DNA of 64,000 bases from Paenibacillus sp. NEAU-GSW1 (lineage in GTDB: Bacteria > Bacillota > Bacilli > Paenibacillales > Paenibacillaceae): contig NZ_WOVL01000006.1 in NCBI RefSeq assembly GCF_009737085.1, forward strand, positions 124,001 through 188,000, read 5' to 3'. Shown here piece by piece: positions 1 through 8,003 of the stretch; the stretch's first letter is position 1; every line of letters starts with the position of its first letter. Both the position numbers and the translations under genes were made by a program. The notes beneath the pieces are model-generated. The model saw only the letters and a list, made by a program, of their open reading frames with translations, made no database searches and had not been told where the DNA came from.

Positions 1-595
1 CGGTTACGAATGATTTCAAGTCGCGGTTGTTCACGCCGATCAACGTCGCTTTATCGAGCTCCAGCACCTGCTCCAGCTCTTGGCGGTCATGCACCTCAAC
101 CAGCACATCCATGCCCAGCGATTTAGCGGTGTCATACAGCTCGCCAAGCTGCTGCGGCGTCAAAATTGCAGCTATAAGAAGGATCGCATCCGCACCGATT
201 ACGCGAGCCTCATAGACTTGCTTATAGTCAATAATAAAATCTTTGCGCAGCAAAGGAAGACTTACCGTGTCGCGCACGAGCGACAAGTAGTCGTTAGAAC
301 CTTGAAAATAGTCGCGGTCCGTCAGCACCGAAATGCAGTCCGCCCCTGCCCGTTCGTAGGCGGCGGCAAGCTCAGCCGGATGGAAATCCGGACGGATAAG
401 CCCTTTCGACGGGGATGCCTTTTTCACCTCGGCGATCAAACCCAGCTCTCTCTTGCGTCCTGCATTCAAAGCCCGCTCAAAGCCGCGGCAAGGCGCAAGC
501 GCCGAAATTTGCTGTTCATATTGCGCCAATTGAAAATGCTCGGCTAAAGCCGCTACTTCTTCTCGCTTGGTCGCTACGATTTTATTAAGAAACAT
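1..595 (-). CDS. trpC: Indole-3-glycerol phosphate synthase, 3' end cut by window
   Basis: TrpC closes the indole ring: it converts carboxyphenylaminodeoxyribulose phosphate to indole-3-glycerol phosphate in tryptophan synthesis. Read from the minus strand the protein starts [14 protein letters not shown] and shows the family motifs [10 protein letters not shown] (substrate loop with catalytic lysine), LLRKDFIID, and [10 protein letters not shown] near the window edge. About 198 residues are visible, against roughly 255-260 for the family, so the C-terminal quarter lies outside. The ATG at 593-595 sits inside the end of trpD (11-nt overlap), which implies translational coupling in the trp operon. 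Confidence 0.95.
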   Translation of the reverse strand, partial: MFLNKIVATKREEVAALAEHFQLAQYEQQISALAPCRGFERALNAGRKRELGLIAEVKKASPSKGLIRPDFHPAELAAAYERAGADCISVLTDRDYFQGSNDYLSLVRDTVSLPLLRKDFIIDYKQVYEARVIGADAILLIAAILTPQQLGELYDTAKSLGMDVLVEVHDRQELEQVLELDKATLIGVNNRDLKSFVT

Positions 596-1637
596 GTGCT
601 AACTCTCCCGTCGTTTGAATAAGCGCATTCAGCTGCTGCTCCGCTTTGCCCGAATCAATTGTATCCGCTGCTATCGCTACGCCCTCTTGCAGCGTGTCGG
701 ACAAGCCGCCGACATAAATGCACGCTCCAGCGTTCGCCAGGACGATATCGCGATAGGCACCCTGCTGTTGGCCTGCGAATATCGCGCGAATCAGCGCAGC
801 GTTTGTCTGCGGATCGCCGCCGACTACCTCGCTGATCGGATAACGCTTTAATCCCAAATCCTCCGGCGACAGCTCATAGGAGCGAACCTCGCCGTTTTGC
901 AGCTCGGAAATTTTCGTCGGCGCGGAAATGCTGATTTCATCCAGACCGTCGATGCTGCTTACCACCATAGCCCGCTTCACGCCCAGATCGCCTAGTACTG
1001 AAGCAATCGTATCTGTTTTTGAGCGGTCATACAAGCCCAAAAGCTGGCGATCGGCTCCAGCCGGATTCGTTAAAGGGCCAAGCATGTTAAAAATCGTCCG
1101 TACGCCAAGCTCTCGCCGAGGCGCCGCTGCATATTTCAGCGACGGGTGATACAGCTGCGCGAACATAAAGCAAATGCCAATCCGGTTCAAGCATTCCGAC
1201 GCTTGCTCCGGCGTTAGCGTAATTTGAACGCCAAGCGCTTCGAGCACGTCCGCGCTACCGGCTTTGCCGGACATCGCGCGATTGCCGTGTTTCGCAACGC
1301 GAATTCCCGCAGCGGAAGCGATGATCGAGGACGCAGTTGAAATGTTGAATTTATGAATGCCGGAACCGCCGGTACCGCAAGTGTCGAGCAATCCTTCCTG
1401 TTTCGTCTGCACATGGCTGGAGAGGGAGCGCATTACTTCAGCAAATCCGGTAATTTCATCTTTCGTCTCGCCCTTCATCCGCAAAGCGGTTGCGACGCCA
1501 GCAATTTGCGCCGGTGTCGCCTCTCCGCTCATAATAATTTCCATGACCGAGCGGGCTTCCGCTCGCGACAGGTCGCTCCCGCCGATGAGCTTCTGGAGCG
1601 CGCTTTGCATCGTTACAGGTTCCGTAATGAAAGTCAT
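585..1637 (-). CDS. trpD: Anthranilate phosphoribosyltransferase
   Basis: Transfers phosphoribose from PRPP to anthranilate, the second step of the tryptophan branch. The 350-aa protein is of usual length and carries the PRPP-binding glycine-rich signature DTCGTGGSG near residue 85, followed by [21 protein letters not shown], typical of the family. The ATG overlaps the trpE stop in an ATGA arrangement, and a purine-rich GAGAGGGG lies upstream. It sits between trpE and trpC in the conserved trpEDC order. Cytoplasmic. Confidence 0.97.
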   Translation of the reverse strand: MTFITEPVTMQSALQKLIGGSDLSRAEARSVMEIIMSGEATPAQIAGVATALRMKGETKDEITGFAEVMRSLSSHVQTKQEGLLDTCGTGGSGIHKFNISTASSIIASAAGIRVAKHGNRAMSGKAGSADVLEALGVQITLTPEQASECLNRIGICFMFAQLYHPSLKYAAAPRRELGVRTIFNMLGPLTNPAGADRQLLGLYDRSKTDTIASVLGDLGVKRAMVVSSIDGLDEISISAPTKISELQNGEVRSYELSPEDLGLKRYPISEVVGGDPQTNAALIRAIFAGQQQGAYRDIVLANAGACIYVGGLSDTLQEGVAIAADTIDSGKAEQQLNALIQTTGELAHVS

Positions 1638-3199
1638 TGCCCTTTCCCCTCTCCCGCTTGAACATAATAATCGGTATTAATAGCGCTTTGCTCGCCGATC
1701 CGTTTTTTGCCGAACACGAGCTCTGCGACGCGAATCGCTTTTAAGCTCGCCTTCGCTTTATTTACGGTTTCCTCATATTCGCTTTCCGGCACCGAATCCC
1801 ATACGATGCCCGCTCCAGCTTGCACGTAGGCTTTGCCGTTTTTGAAAATGATGGTACGAATCGTGATGCACGTATCAAGCGAACCGCCAAAGCCGAGGTA
1901 GCCAATCGCGCCGGCGTACGCGCCGCGCGCTTCGTTCTCCAGCTCAGCGATAATTTCCATCGCCCGCAGCTTAGGCGCGCCGGACACGGTTCCGGCAGGC
2001 AAGCAGGATAAAAATGCATCGAAGAAGTCTTTGTCTTCGCGCAGCTTGCCGGAGACATTCGATACGATGTGCATCACATGCGAGTAGCGTTCGATTTCCA
2101 TATACGAATCGCATTGAACCGATCCGAACTCGGATACGCGTCCGATATCGTTACGCCCGAGGTCGACGAGCATCAGATGCTCTGCGCGTTCCTTCTCGTC
2201 AGCGAGCAATTCCTTCTCCAGCGCCAAATCTTGTTCAGGCGTCTTGCCTCTTGGCCGCGTACCGGCGATTGGACGAGTCTCCACTTTGTCGCCGTCGACT
2301 TTAACGAGCGCTTCCGGCGATGTGCCGACAATAACTTCGTCGCCCATTTTCAAATAGTACATATAAGGCGAAGGATTCATTGTGCGCAGTACCCGGTAGA
2401 CATGCAGCGGATCGATAACGGTATCGATGCTGAAGCGCTGGGAAAGCACCACTTGGAAAATATCGCCGGAACGAATATACTCCTTCGATTTCTCGACGTT
2501 CGCAATAAACTGCTCTTTCGTGACATTCGATTGAATCTCGCCCAGATCCGGGTCAACGGCCACCGTCGAGCCGGACATTACCGGAACGGCAATCGGCTGC
2601 TGGAGACGTTCGATCGTTGCTTCAATTTTTGCGATCGCCGCGTGGTAAGCCTTCTCAACCGCGGATTCCGTTGCGACTTGCGGCACATGAACGTTTCCGA
2701 TAATTTGAAGCTGCTGTTTGAAGTGATCGAATACGATGACCTGGTCGCAGAACATAAATTGCAAATCGTTCATTTGCAAATCGTCAACGCGATGTGCAGG
2801 AAGCTTCTCGTAATATTGCAGCAAATCATAGCCGAAAAATCCGATTGCCCCGCCCGTAAACGGAGGCAAGCCTTCGATATGCGGGCTGCGGAACGAGCGT
2901 AAATGCGCTTTAAGCAGCTCAATAGGCTTATCGTCGAACGCAGTTGTCACGCCGTTTTGCTCCAACACCATCTTGCCGTTTTTACCGTAAAGCATCATGA
3001 ACGGATCGGTGCCGATGAACGAGTAACGAGCCCATTTCACGCCCCCCTCGACACTCTCGAGCAGAAACGCGTGCTTCTCCTTCGCAAAATGCTGAAACAG
3101 CCGGATTGGCGTTTCGGTATCCGCCATAATGTGGCGCACAATTGGAATCAGGTTATATTGACCGGCTAATTTTTGGACTTGCTGAAGTTCGTTGTTCAT
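1634..3199 (-). CDS. trpE: Anthranilate synthase component I
   Basis: Makes anthranilate from chorismate, using ammonia supplied by a TrpG/PabA amidotransferase not seen here. The 521-aa protein has the chorismate-binding core with motifs VVLSQRFS, MNPSPYMYYLKMG, IAGTRPRGKTPEQD and AGAGIVWDSVPESEY. The start is the ATG following AGGAGGCCCATT. It is the first gene of the trp transcript and is preceded by a 0.6-kb leader with a TRAP-binding array and terminator, so expression is probably attenuated when tryptophan is plentiful. Confidence 0.97.
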   Translation of the reverse strand: MNNELQQVQKLAGQYNLIPIVRHIMADTETPIRLFQHFAKEKHAFLLESVEGGVKWARYSFIGTDPFMMLYGKNGKMVLEQNGVTTAFDDKPIELLKAHLRSFRSPHIEGLPPFTGGAIGFFGYDLLQYYEKLPAHRVDDLQMNDLQFMFCDQVIVFDHFKQQLQIIGNVHVPQVATESAVEKAYHAAIAKIEATIERLQQPIAVPVMSGSTVAVDPDLGEIQSNVTKEQFIANVEKSKEYIRSGDIFQVVLSQRFSIDTVIDPLHVYRVLRTMNPSPYMYYLKMGDEVIVGTSPEALVKVDGDKVETRPIAGTRPRGKTPEQDLALEKELLADEKERAEHLMLVDLGRNDIGRVSEFGSVQCDSYMEIERYSHVMHIVSNVSGKLREDKDFFDAFLSCLPAGTVSGAPKLRAMEIIAELENEARGAYAGAIGYLGFGGSLDTCITIRTIIFKNGKAYVQAGAGIVWDSVPESEYEETVNKAKASLKAIRVAELVFGKKRIGEQSAINTDYYVQAGEGKGQ

Positions 3200-3351
3200 A
3201 ATGGGCCTCCTAAATGCTCGCTCATTAACTTGCTCGGCAGCTGTGCCGCTTTACGCGCGAAATGTTCTTCCGATCGTATTGTTCCAAGGCCTGGCTTCTA
3301 TCTTTGACGGATATTCCCGAATCGACCTTTACACAAAAACGAACGCTTATA

Positions 3352-3385
3352 AGCTTTCTGCAAGAAAGCTACTTCGAAAGCATTA
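3352..3385 (-). repeat. Hairpin plus ACTTCGAAAGCAT module in the trpE leader
   Basis: On the plus strand a perfect 7-bp stem (AGCTTTC, loop TGCAA, GAAAGCT) is followed directly by ACTTCGAAAGCATTA. The same 13-base tail (ACTTCGAAAGCAT) following a different hairpin occurs in the mtrB leader at 13132-13250. The stem sequence differs between the two places but the pairing is kept. It lies between the trp terminator and trpE. Function unknown; it may be a dispersed repeat family. Confidence 0.6.
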
Positions 3386-3484
3386 ACTGCGCTTCTCCAG
3401 AATCATTTCGCCCGCTCCGCTCAAGCGTCCCTTAACCCGTTAAAAGCTTCGCCTTTTTTCGTTGTGGGATGGGGTGGTTGGGGC

Positions 3485-3516
3485 AATAAGAAAAGCCCCT
3501 GCGATCGCAGGGGCTT
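3485..3516 (-). terminator. Rho-independent terminator in the trp leader (attenuator)
   Basis: On the minus strand a GCCCCTGC / GCAGGGGC stem with a GATC loop, extended by AA/TT pairs, is followed by TTTTCTTATT. It lies about 110 nt downstream of the TRAP-binding array and about 290 nt before trpE. It would end transcripts from the trp promoter, and any read-through from aroB-aroH, when not prevented from folding. I could not find a clear antiterminator partner by eye. Confidence 0.85.
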
Positions 3517-3625
3517 GTTGAATTTAAATGAACAACAGTAACGATTCAGCAAATAAAATATAGCTAAGTACGCAGGCGACCGTTACGTAAGGTCGTACAC
3601 AAATAAATGCTGCGCGCACATTAGG

Positions 3626-3678
3626 CTAATCTCATCTCGGCTGTACTCGTCTCTTCTCTGCTCATCTCTGCTCAACTA
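3626..3678 (-). promoter_or_regulatory. TRAP-binding site: 11 NAG triplets at exact 5-nt spacing
   Basis: Read on the minus strand from 3678 down to 3626, NAG triplets begin every five bases without a break: TAG, six GAG, CAG, GAG, GAG, TAG, each separated by two bases. Eleven triplets with 2-nt spacers is the ideal target of the 11-subunit TRAP ring known from B. subtilis, where (G/U)AG repeats in the trp leader are wrapped around the protein. mtrB, encoding TRAP, is in this window at 12895-13116. Confidence 0.93.
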
Positions 3679-3780
3679 AAAACCTGCTCGCTCACTGTCT
3701 TGCGCTAATCTGGCTCTCTACTACTCGATCTGTTCTATCTGCTGCTAGGTGACTGCTCTCTGATTTACTAAACTGTATCC

Positions 3781-3810
3781 ACTATACAATAGCTGACGTC
3801 AAAGCGTCAA
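3781..3810 (-). promoter_or_regulatory. Sigma-A type promoter of the trp operon
   Basis: On the minus strand TTGACG (3805-3810) and TATAGT (3781-3786) are separated by 18 bp. The promoter begins two bases from the aroH stop codon and would start transcription near 3774, upstream of the TRAP array. The trp genes can therefore be expressed separately from aroB-aroH. Confidence 0.8.
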
Positions 3811-3811
3811 C

Positions 3812-4180
3812 TTAAGTTTTGGATAAATCCGGACGCAGCACTTGGGCGCCGCCCAAATAGACATGATTAATCTCAGCTTGCGTCTTCCCGGTATTGACGT
3901 GCAGCATAAAACGGATGCAACGTTCCAGGCTGCCTTTCACCGGAACTTCCAGCGCGCACATTAACGGCACCAGCTCCCAACCGCCCATTTGGCGAATTGC
4001 GCTAGCCGGAAACGTTGCGTCCAAATCGCCCGTTACCGTAATCATCACGCTGCAAATATCCTCAGGAACGATCTCATTTTCCTTTACAATGCTGTTCAGC
4101 AGTTCGATCGTTGCTTTCAAAATCGGCTGCGGTTCATTGACGTCGACTGTAATCGCGCCTCGTATGCCTCTGACACTCAT
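3812..4180 (-). CDS. aroH: Chorismate mutase, AroH type
   Basis: Converts chorismate to prephenate, the entry to phenylalanine and tyrosine. The 122-aa length and the start MSVRGIRGAITVDVNEPQPI, followed by MITVTGDLDATFPASAIR and a late RCIRFMLH, fit the monofunctional trimeric AroH family. The arginine near residue 7 and the arginine in RCIRF correspond to active-site positions in that family. The start follows CTGGAGGCG and lies three bases after the aroB stop, so the two genes are cotranscribed. Confidence 0.95.
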   Translation of the reverse strand: MSVRGIRGAITVDVNEPQPILKATIELLNSIVKENEIVPEDICSVMITVTGDLDATFPASAIRQMGGWELVPLMCALEVPVKGSLERCIRFMLHVNTGKTQAEINHVYLGGAQVLRPDLSKT

Positions 4181-4183
4181 CTG

Positions 4184-5278
4184 TTACGCCTCCAGTTTCA
4201 ATTGCTCGACAATTTCCCGCACCCATGCTGCTGGAACGTCTTTCTTAATTTCGACCTTGCCAATCGCTGTCGGCACAATAAAGGTCATTGTGTTTTCCAT
4301 AAATTTCTTATCGTGCATCATCGCTTTCATAATCGCGTCGACGTCGAAATGCTCCGGCAATTTCACCGGCAGGCCGCATTTCGCCAGCACTTGCTTCGTC
4401 GTCGTGTACACTTCTTCCGGCGCACCGTAACGAAGGCCGAGCTTAGCCGAACCAATCATGCCGATGGAGATCGCTTCGCCGTGAAGCATCTCGCCATATC
4501 CGGCTACTGCTTCCAACGCATGGCCGATCGTGTGGCCCAGGTTCAGAATCGCACGCAGATCATTCTCCCGTTCGTCTTGCGAAACGACTGCCGCTTTCAC
4601 GCTGCTTCCTTTGTACAAGGCATAACCAAGCGCGTCCGGCTCGAGCGCTAGCAGCTTATCCGCGTTGGCGTCGCACCAGTCCGTGAATTCCGAATCCCAA
4701 ATCAGACCGTGTTTAACGACTTCCGAAAGGCCGGCAGATACATCTCTTGGCGGCAGCGTTTGGAGCGTATTCAAATCGTAGAGCACGAACTCCGGCTGAT
4801 AAAAGGCTCCGATAATGTTTTTGGCAAGCGGATGGTTAACCGCCACTTTGCCGCCAACGCTGCTGTCATGCGCCAGAATTGTCGTCGGCACTTGCACGAA
4901 CTTAATTCCCCGCATATAAGATGCAGCTACGAATCCAGCCAAATCGCCGACAACTCCGCCGCCGAGGGCTACGATCGTCGATTTGCGGTCAAGTCCCGCC
5001 TCGAGCGCTTTCGTAACGAGCTCCTCCAGCATCGAAAGCGATTTCGAACTTTCGCCCGACGGAACGACCGCCGATGCGACCTGGAAGCCTCCAGCCTTCA
5101 GGCTGTTCTCCAGCGCCTGCAAATGATGGCCCGCGACATATTCGTCGGTCACAATCATAAGCGGCGATCTAACGCTTGTTCCATGCTTCAAAAAATAGGA
5201 GGAGGCCTCCTGCAGAAGACCTTCGCCAATATAGATCGGATAAGAGCGTTCGCCTAGATCAACCTTTAATTCTCTCAT
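4184..5278 (-). CDS. aroB: 3-dehydroquinate synthase
   Basis: Second enzyme of the shikimate pathway: cyclises DAHP to 3-dehydroquinate with NAD and a divalent metal. The 364-aa protein shows GGGVVGDLAGFVAASYMRG with VPTTILAHDSSVGGKVAVN (NAD and substrate binding) and NLGHTIGHALE (metal-binding histidines). It has a good ribosome site (GGGAGAGG) and its own promoter at 5325-5353. In B. subtilis the upstream neighbour is chorismate synthase; here that position holds a small unknown gene instead. Confidence 0.97.
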   Translation of the reverse strand: MRELKVDLGERSYPIYIGEGLLQEASSYFLKHGTSVRSPLMIVTDEYVAGHHLQALENSLKAGGFQVASAVVPSGESSKSLSMLEELVTKALEAGLDRKSTIVALGGGVVGDLAGFVAASYMRGIKFVQVPTTILAHDSSVGGKVAVNHPLAKNIIGAFYQPEFVLYDLNTLQTLPPRDVSAGLSEVVKHGLIWDSEFTDWCDANADKLLALEPDALGYALYKGSSVKAAVVSQDERENDLRAILNLGHTIGHALEAVAGYGEMLHGEAISIGMIGSAKLGLRYGAPEEVYTTTKQVLAKCGLPVKLPEHFDVDAIMKAMMHDKKFMENTMTFIVPTAIGKVEIKKDVPAAWVREIVEQLKLEA

Positions 5279-5324
5279 AATTTACCTCTCCCATAGCTCG
5301 TCAAAAGCCTCAACATCTTTGCTC

Positions 5325-5353
5325 ATTATAGTACAGCCATGTCGGTTTGACAA
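5325..5353 (-). promoter_or_regulatory. Sigma-A promoter of aroB-aroH
   Basis: On the minus strand TTGTCA (5348-5353), a 17-bp spacer and a perfect TATAAT (5325-5330) lie about 50 bp before the aroB start and just after the terminator at 5390-5430. aroB-aroH thus forms a transcription unit separate from cheR. Confidence 0.85.
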
Positions 5354-5389
5354 TCATCGCAATAGCCTTGCCGCCTGCGGCAGCACAAT

Positions 5390-5430
5390 AAAAAAAGAGC
5401 TGCCCCGCCGTATTCCGGCAAGGCAGCCCG
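5390..5430 (-). terminator. Rho-independent terminator after the 58-aa gene
   Basis: On the minus strand a 14-bp stem (GGGCTGCCTTGCCG with CGGCGGGGCAGCTC, three G-T pairs, loop GAATA) runs into TTTTTTT. It closes the transcript carrying cheR and the 58-aa gene. Confidence 0.9.
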
Positions 5431-5452
5431 CTATTCGAACGCAGCTGTCGTT

Positions 5453-5629
5453 TCAGCTTGTAATGCTTGTAACCGCTCTGCCGCGTCTGCCTGTTACATC
5501 TTCGGCCGGCATTTGCACGTCATTGATCAGCCCCGACAGCTGACGGCTGTCCAGACCGATAATCTGGGCGCATTCCTGTATCGAAATGATGCCGCTGCGG
5601 TAAGCATTGATCACTTTCCGTTTATCCAT
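5453..5629 (-). CDS. Small protein of unknown function (58 aa)
   Basis: An ATG at 5627-5629 preceded by GGGAGGATAGGA opens a 58-codon frame beginning MDKRKVINAYRSG and ending TSITS. The middle (ISIQECAQIIGLDSRQLSGLI) looks like a short helix-turn-helix, as in small regulatory or phage-derived proteins. It is followed directly by a strong terminator and lies 81 bp downstream of cheR in the same direction. In B. subtilis this position is held by chorismate synthase. I do not recognise the family; a regulatory role is only a guess. Confidence 0.7.
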   Translation of the reverse strand: MDKRKVINAYRSGIISIQECAQIIGLDSRQLSGLINDVQMPAEDVTGRRGRAVTSITS

Positions 5630-5710
5630 TCCTATCCTCCCGTTCCCTGCAGTGTCGCTTATACTTGTAGTATAGGAGGAGATGGAAAACGGTATACATT
5701 CCGATCAGGA

Positions 5711-6496
5711 TTAAGACTGTATTCTTCGGTAAAAGAACGTATCCGCCGTTTCGAAGCCGTATTGCCCTGGCGAAAAAATTTGCTCCGTGCTGCCAACGAA
5801 CAGCAAGCCCCCCGGGCGAAGCGCTTGCGCGAATTTATGATACAGCAAATGTTTGGCCTCTTCGGTAAAATAAATCATGACGTTGCGGCAGACGATTAGA
5901 TCAAAGCCGGAGTCAAACGAATCGTGCAGCAAATTTTGCTGTTTAAAATCGATATGCTTCTTCAAACTGTCGGACACCGCGAACGCGCCGTCTTCCGGCT
6001 TGAAATATTTGCTCTGCAGCGGCTTAGGAACGTCACGGAGCGAACGCTCCAGATAGATGCCCTCTTTCGCCTTTTCCAGCACAATTGCATCCAAATCGGT
6101 AGCCAGAACTGAAGCGCGGTTCGAGGCCGACATCTCCTCTAATATCATCGCCAGCGTATACGGCTCCTCGCCTGTCGAGCAAGCGGCGCTCCAAATTTTA
6201 ATTCGGCCGCCGCCCTTCAGCATTTCAGGCAAAAAACGGTTCTGCAGCACTTCCCACCGATTCGGATTGCGCCAAAATTCGGATACATTAATCGTCATCC
6301 GATCAAGAAATTCGTTCAATAACGCACGGTTTTTCTCAATTGCTTCCCAATACAGTTCAAAGCTTTCATAGCCATGCTTCAAACGGAGCGTGGTCAAACG
6401 GCGTTTCATCTGCGCCTCTTTATATTGGCTCAAATCGATATGGGTCTTTTCCTTCATCCGTTGAATGAACAAGCTAAAATCGCGGTCCTCTGTCAT
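5711..6496 (-). CDS. cheR: Chemotaxis protein-glutamate methyltransferase
   Basis: Methylates glutamates on chemoreceptors with S-adenosylmethionine to adapt their signalling. The 261-aa protein has the CheR N-terminal helical domain (about residues 1-75, with YKEAQMKRRLTTLRLKHG) and the SAM-binding domain with IWSAACSTGEEPYTLAMIL, the long FDLIVCRNVMIYF motif, and a C-terminal LFVGSTEQI. Start ATG follows GGGAGGGAG. The position next to ndk matches B. subtilis. No other chemotaxis gene is in the window. Confidence 0.95.
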   Translation of the reverse strand: MTEDRDFSLFIQRMKEKTHIDLSQYKEAQMKRRLTTLRLKHGYESFELYWEAIEKNRALLNEFLDRMTINVSEFWRNPNRWEVLQNRFLPEMLKGGGRIKIWSAACSTGEEPYTLAMILEEMSASNRASVLATDLDAIVLEKAKEGIYLERSLRDVPKPLQSKYFKPEDGAFAVSDSLKKHIDFKQQNLLHDSFDSGFDLIVCRNVMIYFTEEAKHLLYHKFAQALRPGGLLFVGSTEQIFSPGQYGFETADTFFYRRIQS

Positions 6497-6555
6497 TGCG
6501 GCGTCTCCCTCCCTGGATGCGCGGTGCCAATGATCGTATTGCTAACGAGAGAAAG

Positions 6556-6999
6556 CTAAATCCATTTTTGAATCGTATGCTCGTAGCTGACAAGCTCGCT
6601 TGCCGCAAAGAAATTGCCGATCTCGCGCGCAGCGCTTTCCGGAGAATCGGAACCGTGGATCAAATTAAAATTCGTATGTACTGCAAAATCGGAACGAATC
6701 GTTCCTGGCGCGGCGTCAACGGAGTTCGTTTTGCCGATCAACGCTCTAGTCAGCGCAATTACGTTATCGCCTTCCCAAACCATCGCAAATACCGGACCTG
6801 CCGTGATGAAATCGATCAGCGGCGGGTAGAACGGTTTTCCTTCATGCTCAGCGTAATGCTTAGCTGCGAGCTCGCGGTCGACCTGCATAAACTTCGCAGC
6901 CGCAAGCTTCAAGCCTTTGCGCTCGAACCGACCTACGATTTCGCCGATCAGTCCGCGTTGTACGCCATCCGGTTTTATCATCAGAAAAGTTCTTTCCAT
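6556..6999 (-). CDS. ndk: Nucleoside diphosphate kinase
   Basis: Transfers the gamma phosphate between nucleoside di- and triphosphates through a phospho-histidine. The protein begins [16 protein letters not shown] and carries the active-site histidine in [12 protein letters not shown]; 147 aa is normal. An ATG codon one position upstream (7002) is better spaced from GAGAGG and could be the actual start, adding one methionine. It follows hepT in the same direction with a 25-bp gap. Confidence 0.96.
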   Translation of the reverse strand: MERTFLMIKPDGVQRGLIGEIVGRFERKGLKLAAAKFMQVDRELAAKHYAEHEGKPFYPPLIDFITAGPVFAMVWEGDNVIALTRALIGKTNSVDAAPGTIRSDFAVHTNFNLIHGSDSPESAAREIGNFFAASELVSYEHTIQKWI

Positions 7000-7024
7000 C
7001 ATTATCCAATCCTCTCTGTATGGT

Positions 7025-7999
7025 TTAATAGTTGCGCTTCCCGACAAAATGAGCGATATCGATTAAATTCTTTTTCGCCCCGATAGCCGGCAATCCCTCT
7101 AATGCATGCAGCGCTTTTTCAAGATAACGGTTCGCGAGCTGATCGGCGAGCCCGATTCCGCTGCTTTCTCTAATGAGCTTAATTGCGGGAGCCGTATCCG
7201 CCGATCCGTTCGATTGTTTAATTCGGGAAATCTCCTCCAGCAGCGGACCGCGCACTTTCTCGTCACGCAGCGCCAATATTACAGGCAACGTTATGTTCCC
7301 TTGCCTTATATCTGAACCTGGCGGCTTGCCGATCTGCTTCTCCGTTCCAAACAAGTCAAGCAGATCGTCGCGGATTTGAAAATTCATTCCGATATTATAA
7401 CCGTAACTGTACAGCCGATTGACCGTTTGCCGATCCGCATCGGCCGCGGCGGCGCCAAGCTGGCAGCTGATCGCAATCAACAGCGCGGTCTTGCGCCGAA
7501 TGCGCAGCAAATAATTACGAATCGTTTGCTCCGTATTGAAAAAATCGCGGATTTGCTCCATCTCGCCGATGCTCATCTGCACAAGCGACTTCGATAGCAT
7601 TTGATGGATAAACGGATTGTTCAGCTCGGTTGCGATCGTTAACGCCTTACCGAATATATAGTCTCCCGTATACATCGCGACGCGGTTATCCCATTTCGAC
7701 TTAACGGTCAATTGGCCGCGGCGAGTAGTTGCGTCGTCGATGACGTCGTCATGCACAAGTGAAGACATATGAATCAGTTCGAGCGGAACCGCTATTTTTT
7801 GGAGCACATCAAGGTTATAGTGGCCAAACTTGCCTGCGAGCAACACGAAAACCGGACGCAGCCGTTTGCCGCCAGCTTTGAGCAAGTGAAGCGAGGCTTC
7901 GCTAAGCAGCCCGTCGTCAAACGTTACGCTTTTCTCAAGCTCGCGTTCAATTTGGTTAATATCCCCTTTTAGTTTGGAAAAAATGTCTAGTAGTTTCAT
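7025..7999 (-). CDS. hepT: Heptaprenyl diphosphate synthase component II
   Basis: Catalytic subunit that, with HepS, elongates farnesyl diphosphate to the heptaprenyl side chain of menaquinone-7. The start at [13 protein letters not shown] gives 324 aa. Both aspartate-rich prenyltransferase motifs are present, LVHDDVIDD and [10 protein letters not shown], with GGKRLRP near residue 50. It is four bases from mqnA and belongs to the menaquinone operon that begins with hepS. Confidence 0.93.
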   Translation of the reverse strand: MKLLDIFSKLKGDINQIERELEKSVTFDDGLLSEASLHLLKAGGKRLRPVFVLLAGKFGHYNLDVLQKIAVPLELIHMSSLVHDDVIDDATTRRGQLTVKSKWDNRVAMYTGDYIFGKALTIATELNNPFIHQMLSKSLVQMSIGEMEQIRDFFNTEQTIRNYLLRIRRKTALLIAISCQLGAAAADADRQTVNRLYSYGYNIGMNFQIRDDLLDLFGTEKQIGKPPGSDIRQGNITLPVILALRDEKVRGPLLEEISRIKQSNGSADTAPAIKLIRESSGIGLADQLANRYLEKALHALEGLPAIGAKKNLIDIAHFVGKRNY

Positions 8000-8003
8000 T
8001 CGT

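Noticed and set aside
3200..3811. Trp T-box in the trp leader
   Set aside because: No AGGGTGGNACCGCG-type motif is present, whereas a perfect TRAP array and mtrB are.
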